A DNA stretch of 63,990 nt. Source: Leptospiraceae bacterium. Lineage in GTDB: Bacteria; Spirochaetota; Leptospiria; Leptospirales; Leptospiraceae. Below are positions 7,845-17,883 of this stretch, one piece after another. The translations under genes were made by a program, and so were the position numbers. The notes under the pieces are model-generated. The model searched no databases, had not been told where the DNA came from, and saw only the letters and a program-made list of their open reading frames with translations. Every line of letters starts with the position of its first letter. Within the stretch, counting starts at the first letter, position 1. Location of the stretch: assembly GCA_016708435.1 (NCBI GenBank), contig JADJFV010000017.1:1-63990 (forward strand). The letters are read 5' to 3'.

Positions 7845-10457
7845 ATGCCAATCATTCTTGATTTAAAATCTAGATTCCATAGAACACTCGAAAAGAGCAG
7901 GCATATATCTGGACGATTTATCTGTCGTCAGCTAGATGCAGAGATTGTGCGCCTATACAGCTTACTCGAAAAAGAATATCCAGAGATAAAAGATAGATTC
8001 TGCATTGTTGCAACTGGAGGTTATGGCAGAATGGAATTAGCCCCATTCTCCGATATTGATTTATTCTATTTACACAATGGTCTTAGTGATTCTATGCTCA
8101 CAGAAATCATTTCAAAAATCAATACATTTCTCTATGATTCAGGAAAAGAAGTAGGACATTCCTGCAGAACCATCGAAGAATGCCTTGCAAATTTAGACAA
8201 TGTAAATACTTTCTATGCGATGCTTGATTCTCGTTTTTTAACTGGCTCTGAAAGTCTATTTCTTAGTTACGAAGTTAATTTTCTAAAAAAATTACCATTT
8301 CACCTAATCAATCATTACAATCAGGATAAGATTAATTATCTATATGCTACGGTTAATTCTGATTTTCCGCTTTTAGTGGCGGAGCCTGATTTAAAAAATG
8401 GTCATCTCGGTCTAAGGAATCTACAAGCGATTTACTGGATCGAAAAATCTACTACATATATTCCTTCTCTCAGTGGTCTAGCATTGCTTCCTGTATTTAC
8501 ACGCGGAGAAGTGCAACAGATTGAAGCTGCCTATGATTTTTTACTCCGAGCACGTATTGCACTACACGCTCTTCATGGACGCAAAGTAGATAGACTGGAC
8601 TTGACACAACAACCAAGCGTAGCGGAATACATGGGATTTGGCGCTAAGACGGACATTGCCTCTGTGGATAAGATGATGAATACACTTTATACTCATCAAA
8701 ATGAAATTCATTCTTTCATGGGAATTTATTTAGATTATAAAATGAATAATTTTAATCAAATGGAAACACTTGGAAAGTCAGAATTTTTTCTACAGCGTTT
8801 AGGAGATTATTTATATCCTCCAAAAATTGGAAAATTATTTTCAAATCCTGAAACTCTATACGGTGACATCTTAGAAATTTTCTATATCTCTCACAGACTC
8901 AATCTGAATTTATCACCAAGTCTCATTGGCGAATTACGATTTGCCTCTCATTTCTTACAGGAAGATTTTAAGAGTTCCAATCATGCAATTGAATCATTTC
9001 TCAAGATTCTAAAAGAATCGAGAAACATAGGCAAAATTCTAACAAGTATGCATAGAGCCGGTATACTAGAAAATTTTATGCCTGAATTTGGAGCCTGTGT
9101 CAACTTCTCGCTTTTTAGTTATCACCATCAATATCCTGTTGATGAGCATACACTGTTTATCCTTAGAGAGCTTGACAATCTATTGAACAGCGTCTTCGAT
9201 GATAATGAGGTCCAGCAAGTTTTTTATGAATGCGATAGCATATATATTCTTGCACTTGCAATTCTTGTTCATGATGCGGGTAAGGTCAAACAGGGAGATC
9301 ATTGCCAATACGGAGCGGAGCTTGCGACGGCTATTGGAGAGCGTTTGGGACTAGGCGATGAAGAAACTGACTTGTTAAAGTTTTTAGTTGAAGTTCATAT
9401 TCATATGTCGGAGTTGACTTCTAAGCGTGACATTTCCGATCCAGAACTACTTCGTGATTTTGCAAATTTGGTAGGGACAGAGAATCGACTCAAGCTACTG
9501 TATGTATTTACAGTCATTGATACAAAGTCTGTCGGTCCTAATGTTCTTACAAATTGGAAAAAATCTATTCTCTATACTCTCTACAAAAACACACTTGAGG
9601 TTTTGCGAAATTCCGACAATTCGCTATTAACAACTCAAATTTCTAAAGATCAAGAACTTCTAAAAAATTATCTTTTACAAAAAGAAAAATTAGAAGAAGG
9701 ACTAACCAATCATGTTTTACAATTTGCATCTGAAATGATGCCACAGACTTATCTTCGCTACAATACTCCAAGACGGGTTGTTCAGCAATTTCTAATGCAT
9801 ATGAATTGTAAATCAAATCCTTCCGAAATTCCTGAAATTGAATACGAAAAAGAACCCGCGTTTGTAACGGTTACAGTGTATAGCCTTGAAGATAGATATT
9901 TACTTTCCGATCTAACTGGAACTGTTACTTCTGAAGCGTTAAGCGTAATAGGTATGCGTTCTTTCAAGAATGTAAATGGATTTGTAATCAGCCAGATTCA
10001 AATCACAGATAGCTTTGGCGGCGGCGATATTAAGGAAGAAAAACTAGAACGACTCAAAAAGAACATCAAAGGAGTCATAGAAAAAAGATTAAACGTGGAA
10101 AATCTTTTGACTTCTCCGATTGAATGGGTGAATTACAATAAAATTCCAGATGGAATGGTGGCGCAAAAGATTGAGTTTAACAATGTATTATCCGCTGAAT
10201 ATACAATTTTAGAAATCTTACTTCCTGACTCACTTGGATTACTCTACCGAATCATCAAACAAATTCTATCTTTCGATGTTCAACTTCACTTCGTTAGAGT
10301 TTCAACGAGTGCAGATTACGCCTATGACTCGTTTTATATTAAATCTAGCTTTGGAAATAAAATTGAAGATGTAGAACTCTTGAAAAAAATGGAACAAGAA
10401 ATTGCAAATGCAGCCTCTGAAAAAATTAAAACAGAAATTTCTTATATAGAATATTAA
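7845..10457 (+). CDS. glnD: GlnD-like PII uridylyltransferase/uridylyl-removing family protein
   Basis: The 870-residue protein has the three-part plan of GlnD. A nucleotidyltransferase domain carries GGYGRMELAPFSDIDL (glycines from residue 58, metal-binding Asp70 and Asp72). A central HD phosphohydrolase domain has the HD pair at residues 476-477 (LVHDAGK). C-terminal ACT-type regulatory repeats include EYTILEILLPDSLGLLYRI. GlnD adds and removes UMP on PII in response to glutamine. The length is close to enterobacterial GlnD. No glnB or glnK is present in this window. No strong ribosome site is seen before the ATG. The next gene starts two bases after its stop. Confidence 0.85.
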   Translation: MPIILDLKSRFHRTLEKSRHISGRFICRQLDAEIVRLYSLLEKEYPEIKDRFCIVATGGYGRMELAPFSDIDLFYLHNGLSDSMLTEIISKINTFLYDSGKEVGHSCRTIEECLANLDNVNTFYAMLDSRFLTGSESLFLSYEVNFLKKLPFHLINHYNQDKINYLYATVNSDFPLLVAEPDLKNGHLGLRNLQAIYWIEKSTTYIPSLSGLALLPVFTRGEVQQIEAAYDFLLRARIALHALHGRKVDRLDLTQQPSVAEYMGFGAKTDIASVDKMMNTLYTHQNEIHSFMGIYLDYKMNNFNQMETLGKSEFFLQRLGDYLYPPKIGKLFSNPETLYGDILEIFYISHRLNLNLSPSLIGELRFASHFLQEDFKSSNHAIESFLKILKESRNIGKILTSMHRAGILENFMPEFGACVNFSLFSYHHQYPVDEHTLFILRELDNLLNSVFDDNEVQQVFYECDSIYILALAILVHDAGKVKQGDHCQYGAELATAIGERLGLGDEETDLLKFLVEVHIHMSELTSKRDISDPELLRDFANLVGTENRLKLLYVFTVIDTKSVGPNVLTNWKKSILYTLYKNTLEVLRNSDNSLLTTQISKDQELLKNYLLQKEKLEEGLTNHVLQFASEMMPQTYLRYNTPRRVVQQFLMHMNCKSNPSEIPEIEYEKEPAFVTVTVYSLEDRYLLSDLTGTVTSEALSVIGMRSFKNVNGFVISQIQITDSFGGGDIKEEKLERLKKNIKGVIEKRLNVENLLTSPIEWVNYNKIPDGMVAQKIEFNNVLSAEYTILEILLPDSLGLLYRIIKQILSFDVQLHFVRVSTSADYAYDSFYIKSSFGNKIEDVELLKKMEQEIANAASEKIKTEISYIEY

Positions 10458-10459
10458 AA

Positions 10460-12109
10460 ATGCCTAATCAATTAACAACTTGGTGGAAAGAAGCAGTCGT
10501 ATATCAAATTTATCCGCGTAGTTTCAAAGACTCGAATGGAGACGGTGTAGGTGATTTACAAGGCATCATCGACAAATTAGATTATCTAAATGGCAGTCCT
10601 GATTCTTTGGGTGTTGATGCCATCTGGCTATCGCCCATTAACCCCTCGCCTATGGTAGATTTCGGATATGATATTTCGGATTACGAAGATATCGATCCAG
10701 TCTTTGGCGATCTAAAGACTTTTAAAAAATTACTCAAAGAAGCACATAAGCGTGACATTAAAATCATAATGGATTTGGTCATCAATCATACTTCCGATCA
10801 GCATCCCTGGTTTATAGAATCGCGCTCCTCAAAAAATAATAAAAAGCGAGATTGGTATATCTGGCATGATGCGATAGACGATAAACCTCCCAATAATTGG
10901 ATGGCTGCCTTCGGAGGAAATGCATGGGAGTGGGATGAAAAGACTAGACAATACTACTACCATGGTTTCACAAAAGAGCAACCGGATTTGAATTGGAGAA
11001 ATCCTGAAGTCAAGAAAGCAATTTTCAAAATGATTGCCCATTGGCTTGATATGGGAGTAGATGGATTTCGTCTTGACGTTGTGAATTATTATATCAAAGA
11101 CAAAAAACTTCGCGATAATCCAAAAGATTATTTCAAAGGATTACGTCCCTATGACATTCAACATCATATTTACGATAGAGATAGACCAAAGGTTCATAGC
11201 ATACTAAAAAGTTTTAGAAAGTTATTGGACTCCTATGAAGGTGATAGAATGTCTGTGGGGGAGGTATTCATTGAGCCTCCCGGCAATCCGAAATTAGCCA
11301 CTTCTTACTATGGGGATAATGGTGATGAGCTGCATATGGCATTTAACTTTGCATTTCTCTATTGTAAATGGGATGCAAATAAATTCAAAGAAGCCATTGC
11401 TGCTTTAGAAAAAGAATTAAAACCAGGAGACTGGCCTAATTACACTCTAAGCAATCACGACCAGATACGCCATATTAAACGCTACGAGAAGGGAAAAGAG
11501 ACCATTCCCCGCATGAAAATCGCAGCAATGTTAATGCTCACACTACGCGGCACGCCTTTTCTCTATTATGGAGAAGAAATAGGAATGGAAGATCAATCAA
11601 TTCCAAAAGATCAAATCCAAGACCCACTAGGAAAAATGTATTGGCCAATATTTAACGGTCGCGACAAATCTAGATTACCCATGTGTTGGAATTCTTCTGA
11701 GTATGCAGGATTTTCAAAAGCAAAGCCATGGCTTCCAATGAACAAGAACTATAAGAAGATCAATGTAGAAGTAGAAATTCCTAAGCCAGAAAGTTTACTC
11801 AATACCTATAAGAAGCTACTTTCGATTAGACGCGAATCAAATGTATTACGAAAAGGAGATATTCGTTTACTCGATGACCCGAATGGAAAAGTCTTAGCGT
11901 ATTTTAGAATCTATAAAAAGAATAGACTTTTAGTTTTACTCAATTTTAAAAACGAGGAGGTCCTTTTTGATTTAGACAAACATACTCACCCTAAAATCAA
12001 AGCCTCTCTAGTATATTCTACAAATCTTAGAAGACAGGAAGGGGAAAATATTGATTTACCCCATATTAATCTAACCCCCAACGAAGGGATGATAATCAAA
12101 TTTGAATAA
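10460..12109 (+). CDS. GH13 alpha-glucosidase (oligo-1,6-glucosidase/trehalulose-synthase-like)
   Basis: The 549-residue protein begins WWKEAVVYQIYPRSF and SNGDGVGDLQGI, hallmarks of GH13 alpha-glucosidases. The catalytic set is visible: nucleophile Asp206 in GFRLDVVNYY, acid/base Glu268 in GEVFIEPP, and transition-state Asp334 in SNHDQIR. DLVINHTSDQHPWF gives the conserved His region. There is no signal peptide, so it acts on imported or internal oligosaccharides such as isomaltose, maltose or sucrose; the exact specificity is not clear. It begins two bases after the glnD-like gene and is probably co-transcribed with it. Confidence 0.9.
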   Translation: MPNQLTTWWKEAVVYQIYPRSFKDSNGDGVGDLQGIIDKLDYLNGSPDSLGVDAIWLSPINPSPMVDFGYDISDYEDIDPVFGDLKTFKKLLKEAHKRDIKIIMDLVINHTSDQHPWFIESRSSKNNKKRDWYIWHDAIDDKPPNNWMAAFGGNAWEWDEKTRQYYYHGFTKEQPDLNWRNPEVKKAIFKMIAHWLDMGVDGFRLDVVNYYIKDKKLRDNPKDYFKGLRPYDIQHHIYDRDRPKVHSILKSFRKLLDSYEGDRMSVGEVFIEPPGNPKLATSYYGDNGDELHMAFNFAFLYCKWDANKFKEAIAALEKELKPGDWPNYTLSNHDQIRHIKRYEKGKETIPRMKIAAMLMLTLRGTPFLYYGEEIGMEDQSIPKDQIQDPLGKMYWPIFNGRDKSRLPMCWNSSEYAGFSKAKPWLPMNKNYKKINVEVEIPKPESLLNTYKKLLSIRRESNVLRKGDIRLLDDPNGKVLAYFRIYKKNRLLVLLNFKNEEVLFDLDKHTHPKIKASLVYSTNLRRQEGENIDLPHINLTPNEGMIIKFE

Positions 12110-12146
12110 ATGATATTATATAAAAAGGAAAACGCAAAAATACCCC

Positions 12147-12518
12147 ATGGATGAAATAGAACTGATTCGAGATTTTAGTTTTGATGCTGCACATCTATTG
12201 CCTAACGTCCCAGAAGGACACAAATGCAAACGGCTGCACGGACATACTTTTCATTTTAAGATACATTTAAAAGGGATCGTAGATGAGCAGACTGGTTGGC
12301 TTATGGATTTCGGCGATATTAAAAAAGTAGTGAAACCACTCATCGAAAATCATTTAGATCATTACTATTTGAATGATGTAGTCGGACTAGAAAATCCTAC
12401 GAGCGAGAACATCGCAATCTGGATTTGGAAAAAGCTCAAGCCAGAGCTTCCGCTCTTATATAAAATCACCTTGCACGAAACCTGCAATAGTGCCTGCGTT
12501 TATTCCGGTCCAAAATGA
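12147..12518 (+). CDS. queD: 6-carboxy-5,6,7,8-tetrahydropterin synthase (QueD)
   Basis: The 123-residue protein is a 6-pyruvoyltetrahydropterin synthase homologue. Zinc ligands are His16 (FDAAHLL) and His31/His33 (RLHGH), the catalytic cysteine is Cys27 (GHKCKRLHGH), and LHETCNS near the end carries the conserved Glu that binds the pterin. QueD converts dihydroneopterin triphosphate to carboxytetrahydropterin in queuosine/7-deazaguanine synthesis. The gene overlaps queC by four bases (ATGA), so the two are translationally coupled. AAGGAAAA upstream is a fair ribosome site. Confidence 0.92.
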   Translation: MDEIELIRDFSFDAAHLLPNVPEGHKCKRLHGHTFHFKIHLKGIVDEQTGWLMDFGDIKKVVKPLIENHLDHYYLNDVVGLENPTSENIAIWIWKKLKPELPLLYKITLHETCNSACVYSGPK

Positions 12519-13189
12519 AATCGACTAAGAATAAAAAAGGAGCCCTTGTTCTTTTTTCAGGAGGCTTGGATTCTACTACTTGCCTTTACTACGCATTGAA
12601 GCAAAGTAAAAATGTAATTGCGGTTTCTTTCGATTATTCACAAAGACATAAAGTGGAAATCAAAAAAGCAAAGAAGCTCACTTCCTTACTTAAAATTCCT
12701 CATACGATTGTAAAAATTAACCCAGAGATTTTTAAAAATACATCTCTCGTGAATCGAGAAATTAAAGTTCCTAAGAATTTTTCTTCCACGCAAAAAATTC
12801 CAAACACCTATGTTCCGGGTAGAAATATTTTGTTTCTGTCTTACGCTGTTTCTATTGCAGAAGGTTTAGGTCTGAATGAAATTTATATTGGCGTTAATGC
12901 ACTGGATTATTCCGGTTATCCGGACTGTCGCCCTGAATTCATAAAGTCATTTCAAAACGCGATAAGCATTGGAACAAAATCAGGCGATGAAAAAAAAGCA
13001 ATTCAAATCAAAACTCCCCTCTTACATCTTTCTAAAAAAGAAATTGTAATCTTAGCCAATCAATTAAAGGTTCCTTTTCACATGACTCATTCTTGTTACG
13101 ACCCAGTAAAAGGAAAAGCATGTGGGAAATGCGATTCCTGTTTACTCAGACAAAAAGGTTTTCAAGAAGCAGGAGTTCTAGACGAATGA
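12515..13189 (+). CDS. queC: 7-cyano-7-deazaguanine synthase (QueC)
   Basis: The 224-residue protein has the PP-loop ATP pyrophosphatase motif SGGLDST at residues 15-21. A C-terminal zinc site is formed by four cysteines in CYDPVKGKACGKCDSC. QueC makes preQ0 from carboxydeazaguanine, ammonia and ATP. It overlaps both queD upstream and the lipoprotein gene downstream by ATGA junctions. No queE or queF is present in this window, so the rest of the pathway must be elsewhere. Confidence 0.93.
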   Translation: MKSTKNKKGALVLFSGGLDSTTCLYYALKQSKNVIAVSFDYSQRHKVEIKKAKKLTSLLKIPHTIVKINPEIFKNTSLVNREIKVPKNFSSTQKIPNTYVPGRNILFLSYAVSIAEGLGLNEIYIGVNALDYSGYPDCRPEFIKSFQNAISIGTKSGDEKKAIQIKTPLLHLSKKEIVILANQLKVPFHMTHSCYDPVKGKACGKCDSCLLRQKGFQEAGVLDE

Positions 13190-13893
13190 ATTTCCGCTTA
13201 CTGTCTTGCGCATTACTCTTATTAGCCTGTATTTCGATTATAGATTGTGCTACTTACTGGAACAATCGAAGAAAAGACTTACAAGACGTAATCACAGTAG
13301 GAGTCGAAAAACCAGCCTATGGGGTTACTCTTAAATTAGCCCCACTGAATCTAGGATTTCTCTTTGTAGGTGGAGAAACAGAGCCGGGCAAAAAAGACTT
13401 AGGCGGAGGAATTGGACTTAGAGGGGGAAGTTTTTCTAGTTATGTTGCTCAACAACTTGTATTTGGTTGGATGGGAGGAGATACTTTCTACTCCGGAGAA
13501 TTGGAATTAGCCGATGACGGAAAGATGCAATATGAAAAAAAAATTCCTATTGTAAAAAATGCACGTGATAATATTAAAAGTTATTCTGTTACTTACTTTA
13601 AAATATTTTCAGATCCACCTAAAGATAGAAAGAAGAGGCAGAAAGAAGAAGTAAGAAGTGTTGTAATCAAAAAAATGCTAGAAGATAATCCAAACGCAGA
13701 TCCCGCTCTTCTAGCATACTTACCCAAAGAAAATTTAAAACCAAATGGCTATCCGAAATCTTATCTTTATCAAATTGAATTTGCGATTGGTATCTATGGT
13801 GGACTTAGAGTTGGATTTAATCCTGCTGAGCTTATCGACTTTATTTTAGGATTTACAACTTATGATTTGTATGACGATGATGTAAAAGATTGA
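13186..13893 (+). CDS. putative lipoprotein of unknown function
   Basis: The start at 13186 overlaps the queC stop by four bases and begins exactly at a lipoprotein-like signal peptide (MNFRLL, hydrophobic run, IIDC with Cys21). A longer in-frame reading from 13093 would lie inside queC and is rejected. The 235-residue product has glycine-rich segments (LGGGIGLRGGS, GIYGGLRVGFNPAELIDFILG) that I recognise only as typical of a Leptospiraceae hypothetical envelope family. It is likely anchored to a membrane and expressed with the queuosine genes, without an obvious functional link. Confidence 0.75.
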   Translation: MNFRLLSCALLLLACISIIDCATYWNNRRKDLQDVITVGVEKPAYGVTLKLAPLNLGFLFVGGETEPGKKDLGGGIGLRGGSFSSYVAQQLVFGWMGGDTFYSGELELADDGKMQYEKKIPIVKNARDNIKSYSVTYFKIFSDPPKDRKKRQKEEVRSVVIKKMLEDNPNADPALLAYLPKENLKPNGYPKSYLYQIEFAIGIYGGLRVGFNPAELIDFILGFTTYDLYDDDVKD

Positions 13894-13947
13894 ATCGTTT
13901 GCTAGCATTCGAATCAAGATTTTTTACGCAACACTTAGGGATATTTT

Positions 13948-14604
13948 ATGTTACAAAAAACAACTTTAGATTTTCTAAATGACTTAAAGAAGAATAACAA
14001 GAAAGATTGGTTTGAAAGAAATAAACCTAATTTCGAAAAAGCTAAACTCGATTTTGAAGTCTTTATTTCAGAACTTTTCTTTCAACTAGCCAAGACCAAT
14101 AAAAACCTAATTGGTGTCGATCCCAAGAAATGTATTTTTAGAATTTATCGAGACGCGAGATTTTCTAAAAATAAAGAGCCTTACAAAACAAACTTCGGAG
14201 CCGCTATCAGCGAGACCGGCAAATCAATGGAAACCGCTCTATTCTATATACATATTGAACCGGGAAATAATTCTTTTATTGCAGGTGGGCGGCATATGCC
14301 AGATTCCGCTTCTCTTAGAAAACTAAGAGAGAAGATCTTAGAAAATCCAAAAGAGTTTAAGAAAATACTTTCCGAAAAGAAATTCAAATCTCTATTCTCC
14401 GAGCTTTCTGACATGAAAGTAAAGACAGTCCCAAGAGGATTCTCCAAAGATCATCCAGAAATTGAGCTTCTGAAATACACGAGTTATATCGTAGAAAAAA
14501 AGATAGATGATAAGCTTTTGCTTTCTCCAGATTTTTCTAAACTTTGCACCGAAGCCTACAAGGTATTATTCCCATTACTGAAATATTTGAATAAAAGCGA
14601 ATGA
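13948..14604 (+). CDS. DUF2461 (TIGR02453) family protein
   Basis: The 218-residue protein matches the DUF2461 pattern: an N-terminal FLNDLKKNNKKDWFERNKP, then FRIYRDARFSKNKEPYKTNF, then an FIAGGRHMP-type turn and RGFSKDHPE later. The family is widespread in bacteria, cytoplasmic and of unknown biochemical function. It overlaps the following AraC-family regulator by four bases (ATGA), implying co-expression. Confidence 0.85.
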   Translation: MLQKTTLDFLNDLKKNNKKDWFERNKPNFEKAKLDFEVFISELFFQLAKTNKNLIGVDPKKCIFRIYRDARFSKNKEPYKTNFGAAISETGKSMETALFYIHIEPGNNSFIAGGRHMPDSASLRKLREKILENPKEFKKILSEKKFKSLFSELSDMKVKTVPRGFSKDHPEIELLKYTSYIVEKKIDDKLLLSPDFSKLCTEAYKVLFPLLKYLNKSE

Positions 14605-15686
14605 CATTTTCCAATTTCTTCTTAGGTTTTAGCTCAGCACTTGCTTTGCTCTTTGCTGTTGGGGAATTTTCCTCAGTGCGATTGTCTTCTAAGAATTGGT
14701 ATTTAGGTGGAGTCTTTTTATTTCTATTTTCCTTCTTATTACAGTCCTTTTTATGGGCGAGCGGATTACTCAGAGTATACCCTCACTTGCTTCATACGCA
14801 TGTTCCAGCTACACTATTGATTGGCTTTTTCTTAGAAAGATACCTATTGCTTATGTGGGAAAATCAAGCAGAAAAATTCAGTCGGTTCTTACTGAAATGT
14901 TCACTTGCTATGAGTGTGGCTATTCTTTCTTTGCCGCTTTACCTTATGTCTGCAAGTGAAAAGTTAAAATACATAGAGGAATGCTATCGGGCAGGGACTC
15001 CGAGTAGATCTAAGATAGTTATTTTTTTGACAATAGGGATTTTATTTTTTTCCTTCTTAAATCTTTTAATGCGATTTATAAAACTATTTAGAAGTAGCAC
15101 TTTCTATTCCTCTAAAACTTTACAGTTGATTTTTTCCATTTTAATCATTGCGTTTATTACTATTTTGATAGGAGGAGTCTTTGCCTTTTATGGCTCCTAC
15201 ATTGGAATGGAAACGAATGGCTATATCATTGGCTGCTTTTTGATTTTACTTTACATTTTGCGTTTACGAAATCCTGAAATTTTTCAAGAAGTGCAAAAAA
15301 TTGTAGAAGAGGAAAAAAAATATAAGAACTCACAACTCAAATCCCTTGACCTAAATAGTGTTGCCAATAAACTCACTACTCTTCTAGAAAAAGAAAAAAT
15401 CTATCGAGAGGATAATCTGAATTTGACGGAACTTGCTTCTCGAATCGGAATTTCAAATCACCAACTCTCTGAATACTTAAACCAAGAACTAAAAGTTTCT
15501 TTTTTTCAATTGATTCACCGCTATCGAATAGAAGAAGCAAAAGAAAGACTCTTAAGTCATTCCGATGAAACAGTCCTTTCTATCGCTTATCATGTTGGTT
15601 ATCAATCCAAATCTTCTTTCAATGATATTTTCAAAAAAGAAACAGGTCTTACACCGACCGAATTTAGAAAAAAAACAAAAAAATAG
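14601..15686 (+). CDS. AraC-family regulator with N-terminal membrane domain
   Basis: About 230 N-terminal residues form roughly seven hydrophobic segments, followed by a charged linker. The C-terminal 100 residues are an AraC/XylS DNA-binding domain: LTELASRIGISNHQLSEYLN for the first helix-turn-helix, and VLSIAYHVGYQSKSSFNDIFK with GLTPTEFRK for the second. This is a membrane-bound one-component regulator that probably senses an envelope or lipid signal. The next gene (a fatty acid hydroxylase family enzyme) could be a target but has its own leader. Confidence 0.85.
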   Translation: MTFSNFFLGFSSALALLFAVGEFSSVRLSSKNWYLGGVFLFLFSFLLQSFLWASGLLRVYPHLLHTHVPATLLIGFFLERYLLLMWENQAEKFSRFLLKCSLAMSVAILSLPLYLMSASEKLKYIEECYRAGTPSRSKIVIFLTIGILFFSFLNLLMRFIKLFRSSTFYSSKTLQLIFSILIIAFITILIGGVFAFYGSYIGMETNGYIIGCFLILLYILRLRNPEIFQEVQKIVEEEKKYKNSQLKSLDLNSVANKLTTLLEKEKIYREDNLNLTELASRIGISNHQLSEYLNQELKVSFFQLIHRYRIEEAKERLLSHSDETVLSIAYHVGYQSKSSFNDIFKKETGLTPTEFRKKTKK

Positions 15687-15794
15687 TCCAGACTTATCAA
15701 TCACTACCTAAAAATCAGTCCAGACCGATAAAGGCGGTCGAAGTGGTTTTCATTCTGTGCTATACTGGTTCTTGTTTCAATGGAGGAAATTATT

Positions 15795-16628
15795 ATGCCA
15801 TTTAGTTGTGATCTCAATTTGGATTGTTTGATTCAAGTCGCATCCTTTCAATTATTCATGAACTTTGTGCGTTACTACCCGATTGCGGGAGTAGCTTTTT
15901 TAATATTCTATATGTGGAAGAAAAACTATTTCGCCAGATTTAAAATTCAAGATAAATATCCTAAAGCGGAAAAGATTTGGATGGAAATACGGCAATCTGC
16001 TATTACCCTCATCATGTTCAGCGGAATAGGAATTACTGTTTATACTTTGATTCGTTTAGGAATTTTAAAAAGTTATATGTATAAAGACCCGACGATGTAT
16101 GGCGGAGTTCCTTATATGATCTTATCCTTTATACTAATTACCATTTGGCATGAAACTTACTTTTACTGGGCTCATAGACTTATGCACCACAAAAAGATTT
16201 ATAAATATGTTCATCTTGTCCATCATCAATCCGTAAATCCTACTCCTGTAGCCGCTTATAATTTTCACTACATTGAAGCTTTCTTCGAGGCGATTTATGC
16301 TGTGATATTTACACTAACGGTTCCTATCTATTATCCGGTATTTATCATTCATACTTTTTATGCGATGATTATGAATATTTGGTTTCATCTCGGATATGAA
16401 TTTATGCCAAAAGGATTTGCAAGTCATTGGTTCTTTAAATGGATTAATACGTCTACTCATCATAATCTACACCACCAAAAGTTCAACGGAAACTACGGAC
16501 TCTACTTAAACTTCTGGGATCGTATCATGGGAACAAACTTTCCATACTACGAAACATATTTCGATAACCTAGCGGATAAGAGAAATACTGCGCTACCAGT
16601 CGAAAACGAAATTCACGCTCCGGCTTAA
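15795..16628 (+). CDS. sterol desaturase/fatty acid hydroxylase superfamily membrane protein
   Basis: I place the start at 15795, eight bases after a perfect GGAGG, rather than 15780 where that GGAGG would be inside the gene. The 277-residue protein has several transmembrane segments and the histidine clusters of the di-iron hydroxylase superfamily: HETYFYWAHRLMHH, HLVHHQS and HHNLHHQ. Such enzymes hydroxylate or desaturate lipids in membranes. The substrate is unknown. A strong hairpin follows the stop. Confidence 0.88.
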   Translation: MPFSCDLNLDCLIQVASFQLFMNFVRYYPIAGVAFLIFYMWKKNYFARFKIQDKYPKAEKIWMEIRQSAITLIMFSGIGITVYTLIRLGILKSYMYKDPTMYGGVPYMILSFILITIWHETYFYWAHRLMHHKKIYKYVHLVHHQSVNPTPVAAYNFHYIEAFFEAIYAVIFTLTVPIYYPVFIIHTFYAMIMNIWFHLGYEFMPKGFASHWFFKWINTSTHHNLHHQKFNGNYGLYLNFWDRIMGTNFPYYETYFDNLADKRNTALPVENEIHAPA

Positions 16629-16641
16629 AAAACCGCTCTCG

Positions 16642-16694
16642 TTCATCTAATGAATTTCGATATGCAAATTAGCTATCGGAATTCATTAGATGAA
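16642..16694. terminator. bidirectional terminator-like hairpin between convergent genes
   Basis: Arms 16642-16656 and 16680-16694 (TTCATCTAATGAATT and its complement) pair perfectly. The stem continues after one mismatch with CGATA/TATCG, around an 11-base loop. It lies between the stops of a rightward hydroxylase gene and a leftward SGNH gene, the expected place for a shared terminator. There is no long T run. Confidence 0.6.
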
Positions 16695-16697
16695 ATT

Positions 16698-17819
16698 TCA
16701 CTCCCCAATCATCTCTGCCAACGCCTTATGACCTTCCGCATTTAGATGTGCATCATATGGAAAGTATAGACTCTCTGGATTCTTGTCAAATAAATACTCG
16801 TTCGCATAATAGCATTTAAGCGCATTCTCTTTACAGACTTTTTCGATCTGGAGAAAGTGTGGATTTTCTTGTTTATGCGCTTCACTTGTATGCCCTGTAA
16901 TTGTGCCTGTGATTCCTCCTTGCGCAAAATATTCTTTAGCCGGAATATAAAGAAAAGACAATTCTACGTTTTTGTCTTTGCAGATTTTTAGAATTTGATT
17001 TAGATAAATTTCATTTTTACTAAGACGATTCTTCCAAAGCTCTTCTTTTGCATCTTTGTAAAAACCAAATTGGTTTCCGTATTTTGTGTTAATTTCATTT
17101 CCTAAAGATTTGAGTCCTCCAAACTTTTCAATCGAACCTTTGTGGCTAAGAACTGTTATACCTGGTTCTCGTCCTGCTTTGTAATAGAGAATGGGAGAAG
17201 GTTGTTTCTGAAAGAATTTATAGACTTTCGTAGTGAGTCTATATAAAGTTCTTTCTTTGAAGAAATTATATAAACTCTCTCCAAAAATACTTGCGGCTAA
17301 TCTTGATTTAGGCGCACGGACAGTTCCATCTTCATTTCGTTCAGCGAATACTTCTATTTTGTCGTTATCATCTAAGTCATTGTCGAATAGCTGGACGATG
17401 ACTCGCTTTGGTTTAAAAGTTTCTAAGTAGGTTTTAATTTGTAATGCAAATAAAATGGGGGATGATCCGTGTAAGCCTAAGTTTAGTAGCTTATCTGTTT
17501 TGGAATTTTGATTGTAAACTTCCGTATAAATTTCTTTTTCTTCAACACCCCATCCTTCCGTAAAAGAGTCTCCAATGACGAGAGTTGAATACTTTGTCTC
17601 TGGCTCTAATTTTTGTCTGAATCCGTTTAGGTTGGTTTCGACAAGCACTGAGTATTCCTCTGAGACCACTTTGCCGAATTTATTTGGATACATGCGAAAT
17701 AGCATTTCTTTATCAAATCCTTTCACTAGAATTTGCTCCGGGTCAAATACGCTCAGAATTACTTCGAATATCGCTAGGTTAATTAGAATAAATGCAAATA
17801 GGAAAATTTTTTTCTTCAT
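16698..17819 (-). CDS. SGNH/GDSL-like hydrolase, membrane-anchored
   Basis: The 373-residue protein has an N-terminal hydrophobic anchor (MKKKIFLFAFILINLAIFEV), then the block-I serine motif GDSFTEGWG and a C-terminal DAHLNAEGH carrying the Asp/His pair. This is the SGNH fold in the form seen in envelope polysaccharide acyl-esterases and acyltransferase partners. Residues face the periplasm if the anchor is uncleaved. AGGA lies upstream of the ATG. A related SGNH gene is at 20326-21594 in the same envelope cluster. Confidence 0.8.
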   Translation of the reverse strand: MKKKIFLFAFILINLAIFEVILSVFDPEQILVKGFDKEMLFRMYPNKFGKVVSEEYSVLVETNLNGFRQKLEPETKYSTLVIGDSFTEGWGVEEKEIYTEVYNQNSKTDKLLNLGLHGSSPILFALQIKTYLETFKPKRVIVQLFDNDLDDNDKIEVFAERNEDGTVRAPKSRLAASIFGESLYNFFKERTLYRLTTKVYKFFQKQPSPILYYKAGREPGITVLSHKGSIEKFGGLKSLGNEINTKYGNQFGFYKDAKEELWKNRLSKNEIYLNQILKICKDKNVELSFLYIPAKEYFAQGGITGTITGHTSEAHKQENPHFLQIEKVCKENALKCYYANEYLFDKNPESLYFPYDAHLNAEGHKALAEMIGE

Positions 17820-17883
17820 AAGAATGTCCTGATAGAACTATTTTTTTATTGCCTTTTATTGAATACTGAAAAATCAATTGACT

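Noticed and set aside
13093..13185. Upstream extension of the lipoprotein gene into queC
   Set aside because: The ATGA overlap at 13186 starts exactly at the signal peptide; the extension gives charged residues before it.
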